Assembly: GCA_022885665.1 (NCBI GenBank)
Contig: JAGQDJ010000621.1
Coordinates: 2,760-66,759 of the forward strand
From: Triops longicaudatus
Lineage: Eukaryota; Arthropoda; Branchiopoda; Notostraca; Triopsidae
Direction: 5' to 3'
DNA length: 64,000 bases
Position numbers and translations under genes: made by a program. Shown here in pieces: positions 23,750 through 33,207 of this stretch. The notes under the pieces were generated by a model. It saw nothing but the letters and a program-made list of their open reading frames with translations, was not told where the DNA came from and made no database searches. The stretch's first letter is position 1, and every line of letters begins with the position of its first letter.

Positions 23750-26700
23750 ATGGCGGATGGGGATTTAGAGTTGCTGTTTCTTTACAAAGCCAAATACCGT
23801 CGAAAAGTTACTAGTGTCATGCTCCCATGGAACCTTTTAACCTATGTTTGTATACTCGGTGGATTTGTAGCAGCACAGGACTGCGGAGACTCCGGTTGTG
23901 TAACCAGTGCTTGTGCGAGTGACAATTGTGCATTGCCTCATGTTCTTGACATAGATCCAAACTTGCATTGGCCTCCTTTAGCAGAACAGCCAGTAGAGTT
24001 TTCAATTGCAATTCCAAGTGTTGCTGGGAGATGCTCCAGAAGGCAGAGGTAAAATACGCCTTAAAATGTCCCTTTTAAAAAAAATCTAACACCTGCAGCT
24101 AACCTTGGGAATAGGTGTTTACGTCCCGGAAATGAGGCGAGTTTTTCGTGTCATGTTTTTAAAAGCTAGAGTGGTCTTCGAACTAATATCAGTACGTAAA
24201 GCGTGTGCTATCTAACCTACGGAGAACGCCTAAAAATGGAGTGCCTTGGAGAACTCGGTTGAAGGTCAACGACCTAACACACCAGTAATGTTCTCTCGTA
24301 AAAAAAAGACTTCCTAAGATCAACGAACCATTAATTGAATCTAATGTTCGTCATTCATCAGTACAAAATTGTTACTTGCATGTGTACGCGTGAGCAATCG
24401 TCTGCTAATTTTGTACTTGTACCTTCTGTCTTGGATTTCCTAGGCTTAATGGCAAAGAAGGACTATTTAGTGATGGACCAGGCAATTATTCCATCAATAT
24501 GCGGTGCACGTGGCTGTTGGAAGCGCAGCCGAACTCCTCCTTACGTCTCCATCTCGATTCCTTTGCCACGGAATGCACCTGGGATCATCTCTACGTTTAC
24601 GACGGAGATAGCGTCCGCGCCCCGTTACTGGCCGTGTATTCAGGAATTACTGTGCAACCGGGTTACAAGGTGCGCCAAGTACCCGAAGTGCATGGAACAT
24701 CGGGATCCATGCTAGTTCATTTTTATAGCGACCACGCCTACAACATGTCCGGTTTCAATATAACATATAAGTAAGTAACAAGATAAAAATGGTCTACCAA
24801 TCATAAGAGACTTCTACCTCATTGTGATGCGGAATTACTTTGTAGGGAAAACGGTTGTCCCAGCACAAGTAGCCTTGTTCCGTGTTCGGATCATGGCGTA
24901 TGTTTCGAAGGCGCGTGTACGTGTGATGCGGGATTCCATGGGGATGCATGTCATTTAGTAGTCTGTCCGCGTGATTGTAGCGGACACGGAGCGTGTGATG
25001 GAGAACAACATACATGTCGTTGTCAAGAAGGTTATGCGGGTGTGGATTGCTCTCAGATTGTTGATTTAGGCTATTGGGAAGCGTTGCAACCCACTTCAGG
25101 CTTAATACCTAGCCAAAGAGCCCGTACCTCGGCAGCAGGTGGAGTGGGACCTTCGGGAGATGAGTTGTGGGTTGTGGGAGGCGAGTTCTTTACCAATGCC
25201 AGCGAGACAGAACCTGTTATTGCTTACAACGTCACTAGTATGAAACAGCTTATTTTCCTTTTTATAGTAACATCTATTAAATTTGGTTGGGTTTTCAGGT
25301 AATAGCTGGAGGAGCGTGTGGACCAAAGGGAGCTCGGATAGTACGATTCCTAGTCATCGTTATGGCCATTCTGTTGTTGTACTCGAGGTTCGTTGGCGAA
25401 ACGTGCTGTATGAACCGAACACTTAATATTCAATTTCAGGGGATTTTGTACATGTTTGGAGGGATGAAGAAGAATGGTAAAGCCACGGAAGAGTTATGGG
25501 CTCTCAATATGGAAACCCAAATTTGGGAACGTTTGACGGCACAGAAATCCATTTGTATGCTGAAAGTTTGTGGTATGAACATATTTTGCAAATGAAATAT
25601 GAGTTTGTCGAACAAGTTCCAAGTGAGGTATTTCGTAGCGTCGCGAAACATTGTAAAAATAAGTAGATTTGAAGTTTTTGCAGTCGGTAGAATTATTCGA
25701 CAAAATCAAATGCTTGAGGGCGCAAAACTTCATGGTCTATTGTCTGCTGTAGGTCCTTTGGCGTCCGTAGGACATTCTGCAACACTCGTAAAAGACAAGA
25801 TGATTGTTATATTTGGCCATTCGCCCGTCTACGGATATATGAATTTCGTGCAAGAATATAATATAGGTAAATTATTGATCGATACACATTTTGTGTACGT
25901 TTCATGCTTTCTTCTTTTCAGTGAGTGGGGAATGGAGTGTTGTAGCCGCGTCGGGTGCCACTGTTAAAGGCGGTTATGGCCATACGGCAGTATGGGACCC
26001 CATTTCTAAAAAGATATACGTTTTTGGGGGGTATGTGTCAGAAAATATTGCGTCGTACGCCCTGACGGATCGTCTTTACTCGTACGACCCTTCAGCTAGA
26101 CAATGGTAAGGTTGATTTTAACATTCGAAGAGCGTTGGTATTTGATTCATCATTGGTTTAGGCGTGTGTTGGTACCCAGTGGCTCACCGAGGTATTTGCA
26201 TACGGCGGTCATGAGCTCGGGGTTAATGTTAGTGTTTGGTGGGAACACGCATAACGAAACGGCGGCGTCCCAAGGGGCCAAATGCTATAGTGGGGATCTT
26301 TTGGCGTACGACGTTTTGTGCGACGCTTGGTACCGTTTAGACTTCCCTAGTCAGTCGCTGTTGTCCCAAGGCGTCGATGTACCACGTTATGGCCACTTGG
26401 CGGCAGTCTTCCCGTCGCCGGCAGAAATTTACCCCCAGATCATTGTTTTCTTTGGGGGCTTTGATGGTCAACCGAAAGGAGATTTGCTGAAGTACGTCCC
26501 GGGTTCGTGCGAAACGTTATCGCGGAAAGAACAGTGCCTCGGGTCCTTGCCTGGCCGTAAGTGTGTTTGGAGTGAGCACAAATGCAAGCCTTTGACAAGC
26601 AGTAGTAGCAAAGAAGGCGCAGATGAGTGTAATCAAGTCAGTAGCTTAGACGTAAATAATGAAGGAACTTGGCCGGTCCCCTTGAGCCGCACGCTCAACA

Positions 26701-29442
26701 GCAGTATTTTGTGCGCGTCACTCTTATCGCGCTCAAGTTGTGAGCAGATGCAGCCTACCTTTGACTGCGTCTGGTGTGGACATTCTTGCCAACATTCCAA
26801 GTGCAAAAATCTCGTCAAGGTAATATTCTCTTCTCCAATTCATGAAGGACGTCCAAATTATGTTATTTGAATTATACTGTTCTTTACGTTTGCAGTTTTT
26901 CTCTTTTACTTTATACTTGAAACTTTATTGTCTATTACTTTTCTCTATGCCTTTTTTATTTTATTTCTTTATAATTTTTTTACTATTATTTTTTATATAT
27001 TGTTTTGCTTTGCCTTGCCTGTCTATGTATATAAAGGCTTACTTAAGGCTGATAATGTTTTTTGTTTTGTTTTTAATCTTTAAGGGGAGCGCTGCTTATA
27101 TGCAGTCCGACTTAGAGTCATCAGTTTGCCGCACATTGCATTCCTGCATCGCGTGTCATACAGCTCAGTGCAGATGGTCTTTGGAGAACAGCAGCTGTGT
27201 GCCGGTCCTCTCTGTGACGTCTACAAACGACGTAGACCGCGAAGACTCGACCTGTGACGTTCCGTGCTTTGAACGCACTTCGTGTGGCAATTGCACATCA
27301 TCTAGGTGTCTCTGGTGTCGGTCCGAGCAGCGCTGCTTGGAGAAAAACGCCTACATTCCAACGTTTCCTTACGGTCAATGTCGGGAATGGGTGACGGTTA
27401 AAGATAAGTGCAAAGAAGACGCTCATGGTTAGTTTAACAGTCTTAAAAGCCAGATCTTCTTTCTAATTAACCACATTGGGTGATTTGATATAGGTGTCTC
27501 AGGTTGCAACGCCTATCAATCGTGCAGTGATTGCCTAGGAGACCCAGCATGTGGCTGGTGCGATGATGGGTCACAGAGTGGAACGGGGAGATGTATGAGT
27601 GGAGGCAATAAAGGGGATTGGGATGCGATTTGCCTAGCGCCGTTCTGGTATTTCACAGCGTGTCCTTCGTGCCAGTGTAATGGACACAGTCATTGCCGTA
27701 CCACGGAAGCCATTTGCGATGAATGCGATCATAATACCGAAGGAGCGCATTGCGAATACTGTAAACAAGGATTCTTTGGCAATCCTTTGAACGGTGGAAA
27801 CTGCAGTGGTAAATATTTCTCAATTTTGACGTTGCTTTTTATTAGAGGAGTAAAAATTAACACGTATTTGTAGTTTGTGAATGCAATGGTCATGGTTCTC
27901 TTTGCAATCGCGAAACAGGGCGTTGCAATTGTAACGTCAAAGGAGTCGTGGGAGATCGTTGCGAGAGCTGTGATGTCGCGAACAAATATTATGGTGATCC
28001 CACCAATGGAGGATCGTGTTATTGTAAGATATTTTCAACACAGCTACTAATATTTGCAATTGTGAAGAAAGATTTTTATGTACTTTCCGTATAGGTGACC
28101 GATTTATTTCACTTACATCTTACTATTGTTTTTTAATAGATATATTGGCCATTGATTTCCAGTTCACGTTTAATATGTCAAAGAGGGAAGATCGCCATTA
28201 TACGCAAATTCATTTTAGAAATGTCCCTACCAAACCAGATCTGGATGCCGATTTTAGTATTATGTGCTCCTCCGAAGCTAAACTGAATATTTCTGTAAAG
28301 ACAGGTATTTTTATTACGTTCTCTTTCGATTCTGGACGGTGGTCATGCTAAATCGAGACTTCTTGATTATAGATGAACACCATTGGTGAAATGTCTATAT
28401 TAATTTGATTCTTCATTTATTTTTGTATCTAGAATCTACGCCTGAGAGGTGGTTATTGTTGAACCATTCTTTCATCAACTTCAAGTCCAGATTCACGAAA
28501 GCAGAATACTCGTTTGGATCTGAAGAAAACACAACTTTTTTTATTTACGTGTACGATTTTACTACTCCCATATGGGTACAAGTCAGTTTTTCTCAACATC
28601 CCAAATTGGATCTCTTACAGTTCTTTATTACATTCTCTACGTAAGTTTTTCACCAGTTTTTCGCACTTGTGCACGATTTCTGACGGTTTTTTCTTTGTAC
28701 TTCAGATGCTTTTTAACCTTATTGATTATCGCTGCCGTTTTATGGAAGATAAAACAAAAGTATGACTTGTACCGCCGCCGGCAACGGCTTTTCGTGGAAT
28801 TGGAACAAATGGCTTCCCGTCCTTTTGCTCAAATTTGGTTAGAGATTCAGCCGGCTGTACCTTCATTGCAAACTCCTACTCCGAAAACCACGCCAACTTC
28901 AGAATCGTGTACATCCTTCCCTAACGCAACTCTACTTGCTCCGCCAGCTAACTTGCCGGTACCAACAGCTTCGCCTCCTAACGGAGGCGTGAAAGTGAGT
29001 CAACGCGAACTTCTGGAAACGTACGTTTGGTGGCCAAATTGTTTGGAAGATGGCAGTGGGTCAAGTTTCGGAGAAGATGGTTCGAAGAAGTACACCACAG
29101 CTATCAGGAGGAGGCGAAAAGTAACTTTCAGTGATTGATAGGCTAGCTTATTGTTTATGTACTTTCTGAATTTAACTGACGTTGTTTTTCCAGAATCGAC
29201 CTAGCCCGATTGCGCTTGAACCTTGTGCAGATAACCGTGCAGCAGTATTGTCTCTGTTAGTGAGATTGCCCACTGGTGGATCCCAGTTCACGCCACCAGG
29301 GCAGGTTGGCCTTGCAGTAGCCTCAGCGTTGGTTACATTGGGGAATCCTCGCAAGACGTCAACACCATTGGATCCGTCGAAAGGGGATAAACCTAAAGTA
29401 AGGAAACATCTGGCCGGCCAGAACTTAGATTCGTGCATTTAA
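23750..29442 (+). CDS. ATRN: Attractin-family type I membrane protein (ATRN/ATRNL1-like), 15 exons
   Basis: Exons: 23750-24048, 24444-24770, 24846-25237, 25299-25387, 25440-25572, 25753-25866, 25922-26105, 26162-26819, 27085-27427, 27494-27808, 27874-28023, 28140-28304, 28433-28640, 28706-29120, 29194-29442 (1346 aa, all in phase). Signal peptide starts at Met24 (LLTYVCILGGFVAAQ), so 23819 is an alternative start. Domains in order: CUB (about 100-208), two EGF modules (209-285), kelch beta-propeller (about 290-650; GGYGHT, LVFGGNTHNET), cysteine-rich PSI repeats (650-900), two laminin-EGF modules (900-1001), membrane segment (about 1118-1140), cytoplasmic tail. The tail has MASRPFA, the motif shared by attractin and MEGF8 and linked to MGRN1-type ubiquitin ligases, then IALEPCADNRAAVLSL and PPGQVGLAVASAL. 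Vertebrate attractin's C-type lectin domain and pre-CUB EGF are absent. The exon 5 end is uncertain (25554 also fits phase). Confidence 0.96.
29121..29146 (+). other. Alternative attractin C-terminus if the last intron is retained
   Basis: If the 73-nt last intron (29121-29193) is not spliced, the frame continues for five codons (VTFSD) to a stop. This ends the protein RRRRKVTFSD and removes the conserved last 82 residues. KVTF fits the RVxF consensus for protein phosphatase 1 docking. The donor GTAACT is only moderate, so retention is conceivable but unproven. Confidence 0.25.
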
Positions 29443-29643
29443 AAGCCCCTCGCCCATTTCCCTGTTCAGTGATAAATCCATTTTTTCTTGTGTGATTGAG
29501 GCTTCGTTGACAGTGAGACAAATATGGATTTTACTAATTGTATTTGTATTGAATGACATCTTGTACATTTCTTTGGCACACTCCTCAAGCCATGTATAGC
29601 GCCTTTTAGCCGAATTTGTGGCAGCGTACCAGAACAAGTTCAC
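29425..29643 (-). CDS. Orphan exon-like ORF, weakly NADPH-oxidase-like C-terminal segment
   Basis: A strong minus-strand acceptor (T-rich tract, then CATACAG at 29644-29645) opens 72 codons to a TAA. The reading has a plausible protein composition: VNLFWYAATNSAKRRYTWLEE, then KIHICLTVNEAS. The pattern of a beta strand with F/YW, then a WLEE helix, then a HI-LT strand resembles the NADPH-binding region of NOX/DUOX proteins. That is a weak resemblance from memory. No upstream exon with the expected glycine-rich motifs was found. Its end overlaps the attractin stop antisense by 18 nt. It may be a relic, an unassigned gene's last exon, or chance. Confidence 0.28.
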   Translation of the reverse strand: MNLFWYAATNSAKRRYTWLEECAKEMYKMSFNTNTISKIHICLTVNEASITQEKMDLSLNREMGEGLLNARI

Positions 29644-30589
29644 CTGTATGCAGAAAAAAATCATTAAAAATTAACTAGAAACAGACATTCGAATTGGCTT
29701 TTTATCTAATGCTTGTATGCTAATCCATGACAGCTCCACTGTGTACCGCGACTGGGTTGCATAAACGCGGTTAAACAGACTTGAAATTTTGACGGGTAAC
29801 TTAAAACATGTTGGTCAAAGTATACATAGTTCTGTACTTGCGCAAATCTATAGGACAATGAGTACTATAAAAAAGTACCCTCAAATAGTTTAATTCAGAA
29901 GATCGTTAAGCTTACATAGGCTAGTTAGTTCGGTTAGTTAAACAGACCTACATTAATTTTACTCTAGAGAAAAAAAAGATTAAAGATAAAGCCTCGCCTC
30001 TTTATCCGTTTGGTACCCCTCAGCATAAACCTTTTACTTTCGAACTGGGCGCCGAAAAACCGTCAGTACGCCATTGTTGTTACGTCGTTAGTGCTTATAA
30101 AACCTTGTAATCCCACCTAGAAAATTGTACATGAAAACGATTGATCGTTACTTCAGGATATTTACAGCTTATAAGCCATACGAGTTTTTGAGAGTACGCC
30201 TTATTTCGTGAAATTTTTATGGTCCACCAATGAAATCATTAACACGCTTCGCATTTATTTATGAAAATTAGAGTGAGCACGCAAGGAGCTCAGTAAAAAA
30301 TGTACGATTTGTTAAACTTTCGTGGTGCAAGTTATTTAAAGTTATTTTTACGCAGGTTAATGTAGTTCGTATACTTGGGCATATATTGCGGAGGACTTTT
30401 TCCTTCGCTTATTTCGAAGACCGTTTTTTCGCATAAATAAAAATGGTAGTCGAAATTCACACCGCTTCTTCTCACATTAGGAAAATCTTGTTATTACAAT
30501 TTTCTGAAAAATTAAAGCTTCTGTTAGTTCTGTGGACTACGAGTCCACTTTTCCAGTGAAGCACGCGGGTTACGTTATAGCCTCCAATT

Positions 30590-30776
30590 CAGGGTTGTAT
30601 GTGGTAAAAAAAAGGATGTGTTAATACCATTCGTTACTAGTTTTTAGTCTAACGAAATAATGCTTGAAGTTGCCTATACGATGCTCCTCATATTTTTCAC
30701 ACTTCCTAGGGCTTCATGCGGGCCCGAGACTTAAGGGTCCTCGAGACCAAGACTTGGTTTCGAGATCACAACCCTG
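30590..30776. mobile_element. 187-bp non-autonomous DNA element with inverted termini
   Basis: The left end reads CAGGGTTGT and the right end ACAACCCTG, a perfect 9-bp terminal inverted repeat. The internal right part holds CTCGAGACC and GGTTTCGAGATC-type complementary segments. The size and the CAGGG terminus suit a MITE of the hAT group. The 8-bp flanks (CTCCAATT and AATACGGG) do not match, so there is no intact target-site duplication. Confidence 0.5.
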
Positions 30777-30784
30777 AATACGGG

Positions 30785-30786
<2 letters not shown>

Positions 30787-30819
<33 letters not shown>
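30787..30819. repeat. Homopolymer T(33)
   Basis: An uninterrupted run of 33 T residues begins 11 bp after the right end of the inverted-repeat element. It may be the poly(A) tail of a minus-strand retroposed sequence or simple slippage. The exact length is prone to sequencing error. Confidence 0.9.
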
Positions 30820-30821
<2 letters not shown>

Positions 30822-31411
30822 GAAGTACAAGCCGCGTACCCTCTTAATTCTGCATGATTTCCAGAGTAGCTATATTTAGAGCCTTAGTGCCATTTTTTTA
30901 CCTGCGTTTCGCTCTTACATTAATTCTGTAATATATGTACTCAATACATTTTCACATGAGAATTGTGACTTTTAGTCTTTAATTCTTTTAACAAGATCTC
31001 GTTTATTAATACTAAAAGTGTTTACAAGCGCCTATGATGGTGACAGAACTCAAGCCCGACTGGCACTGACTCTCTTACCCTTTTCTATACTCTACTGACC
31101 TTTCATTAAATATAAATGCCCTCAAGGTCATATACCTATAGAGGGCATGTAAATAACATCATACAAGTGGCTGTTTTCTGGAACACTTTTAAAAAAATAC
31201 CATTGGTTCGAATGTTTCGAAAGCAATGAGATAGATTTAAAGCCGCAAGTGAACATCTGTAGTTACAGTTTACTTATGCGTTTCTTAAAGCGCTGAAATT
31301 TAGGAGCTAATTTTGGTAATAAAATCTGAAAATTACGAAATTTATTGATAATTTGTATGTCGTTCTCAAAAACATCAATTCGCCAACTTTCCCTTGAATT
31401 TTCCAATGTTG

Positions 31412-31434
31412 AGGGCACAGTTGGACACCCCTGA
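31412..31434. mobile_element. Possible hAT-like terminus
   Basis: Read on the minus strand the segment starts CAGGGGTGTCCAACTGTG, which matches the CAGGGGTG-type terminus of many hAT elements. No opposite end was identified. The minus-strand flank has a 40-codon open stretch (KFKETGVQYWKEVSESR) that could be a degraded part of it. Confidence 0.3.
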
Positions 31435-31717
31435 ATTAGCCTTCCACTGCCGAGATTCTGATACTTCTTTCCAGTACTGCACTCCCGTCTCCTTGAACTT
31501 GTATTTCTTGCTAATTTGTGTACGTAGGCAATTTCAGTTAAAAAGTATTCCTCTTGTTTGAATTCGTTCTCCCCGACTTTAGTGTTGAGAGTTCTCGTGT
31601 TTAATGTGTTGAATTTCTTTCGGCCGAAGAGAAAGCTTCGGTTGCCACTTAGCGGTAGCTATGCAAACCTTATATTGGGTTCGGATTCTGGCTGAATATG
31701 ACAATTAGTCCTGTGAG

Positions 31718-32674
31718 ATGATGAACCAAAAGGTTCCAGCCATAGTTAATGTATGTTCCAACACATGTTCATCACTTTTGAAAACTAGCCAATGTTTCTC
31801 TGTGGGTTTGTGAGCTTTGTTGTGTAACAGCCTTCCAACAATGAACAGCACGTCTATATTGTGTCGCTTGTCGAGACAAGTAAACAACTCTATTTTTCCT
31901 GGATTCCAATATTTTATTTGTTCATAGGTTAGGGTTGTATCTCGATCCTTTAGCGAAACAGTTCAAAACAATGGTGAACAAAAAATTAAATCCTTGTTAC
32001 AGAGCAAGTTCAATAATGCGACTGCCATTGAAGTCCAAGATATCTCTGGTATTAATCCTCGTATCCTTGCTTTCCTTCAATTTGCTTATCTTAATTATTG
32101 ATAATTTTGTTTTATTGAAATAGGTGGGTGTGGAGCTATGTATGCAGTTTATGTCGAATCTTCAGATTTCAAGGGACTAAACACGGTTAAACAGCATCAA
32201 ATGGTTACGAAGGTATGTTTCGACGTCCCTTGCACATATTCGTCGCTTATATCCATAAGTATATTCCAAAGTTATATTTACGTAATACTGAAAGTCGTAC
32301 AGAATTAATCCAAAATCCACACGAAGACTGACGAGAAAAATCATGATTTTAACGTGGTTTAAGGCCGTACCAAGGATGTGGGGGTTCAGCGGGTTTGACC
32401 GCGTACCCCGAAATTTGTATAGCAGAAACCTTAACTGTCCAAAGAGATTGGATATTAACATACCCTCCCCTCCCCACTCGAACCGAAATCCTGGATACGG
32501 CCGGAGCTGGTTCTTTATTATCTATGATTATTAGTGTTGAATCCGTTCTAGTAGTTTGTCTTATATGCTTCGTGTGTTTTTTTTTTTCATCCATGTCAGG
32601 TTTTGAAGGAAGAGATAAGGGAGATGCATGGCATCAGGATTCAAACCGCTTTACCGTCAAGCAATCCTAGTTGA
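31718..32674 (+). CDS. BOLA3: BolA-like protein 3, mitochondrial Fe-S cluster factor, 4 exons
   Basis: BOLA3 works in the mitochondrial matrix with glutaredoxin 5 and NFU1 to deliver 4Fe-4S clusters to lipoyl synthase and respiratory complexes. The exons are 31718-31750, 31928-32048, 32124-32212 and 32600-32674. They total 105 aa (human 107), with phases 0, 1 and 0. The BolA core is complete: KIKSLLQSKF, then ATAIEVQDISGGCGAMY with the BOLA3-type cysteine (Cys54), then TVKQHQMV (His76) and EEIREMHGIRI (His91). Exon 1 encodes only 11 residues, starts at a tandem ATG and ends at a strong GTATGT donor. With VRVVSRSF from exon 2 it makes a basic, acid-free leader fit for mitochondrial targeting. 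Exons 2-4 are secure. Exon 1 is a phase-consistent prediction. The gene converges on ARID5 (533 nt between stops). Confidence 0.93.
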
Positions 32675-33207
32675 ATTGAACGAATTTGGCGCCGATATGT
32701 CAGCATCCGAATTGACATATAATATAGTTGTAAGAGTGCAATTAGTATCTCAGGAGGAATTAAAAGTTTACACACTAAAAAGTCTCGATTCATTGCTGAA
32801 AATAGTTCATTTTGCGTTTCCCATCTTCCGTAGTAAGGAAGAAGTCTACAAGTTTCAATTATTAGAACATCAATCAATCAATTATCCATAAACAAGGCCA
32901 AAAGTCATACTGATAACGAATCTTTTCATTTCTGTCTCCCTTCTTTCATGCTCACTTTTATCTTCCGCGTAAACATCTGATGACGATAAACACACCGACC
33001 AGAAATGCGAAGTTTACACAACGGAAAAACGTTATTTACAAAGATAATGATCCAAAATACGAAACGGAAACAGTTCAAAATTTTGAACGCAATTACATCA
33101 ATCCGAAACAAACTCTTCTGAACAAAAATGTAATCTTCGTTATTATAATTATGATAATTATTTTAAAAGTTTTCTGTTCTTTGTCACTCCATTTACGCAA
33201 ACGGTTA

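Larger units (their letters stand above)
29443..31717. other. Attractin 3' flank and intergenic DNA
   Basis: Apart from the minus-strand ORF at its left edge, no supported gene is present. It holds a 187-bp element with terminal inverted repeats (30590-30776), a 33-base T run directly after it and a possible hAT terminus at 31412-31434. Confidence 0.7.

Noticed and set aside
32628..32891. 87-codon plus-strand ORF overlapping the last BOLA3 exon
   Set aside because: It is a shifted frame of BOLA3 exon 4 running into the 3' UTR.
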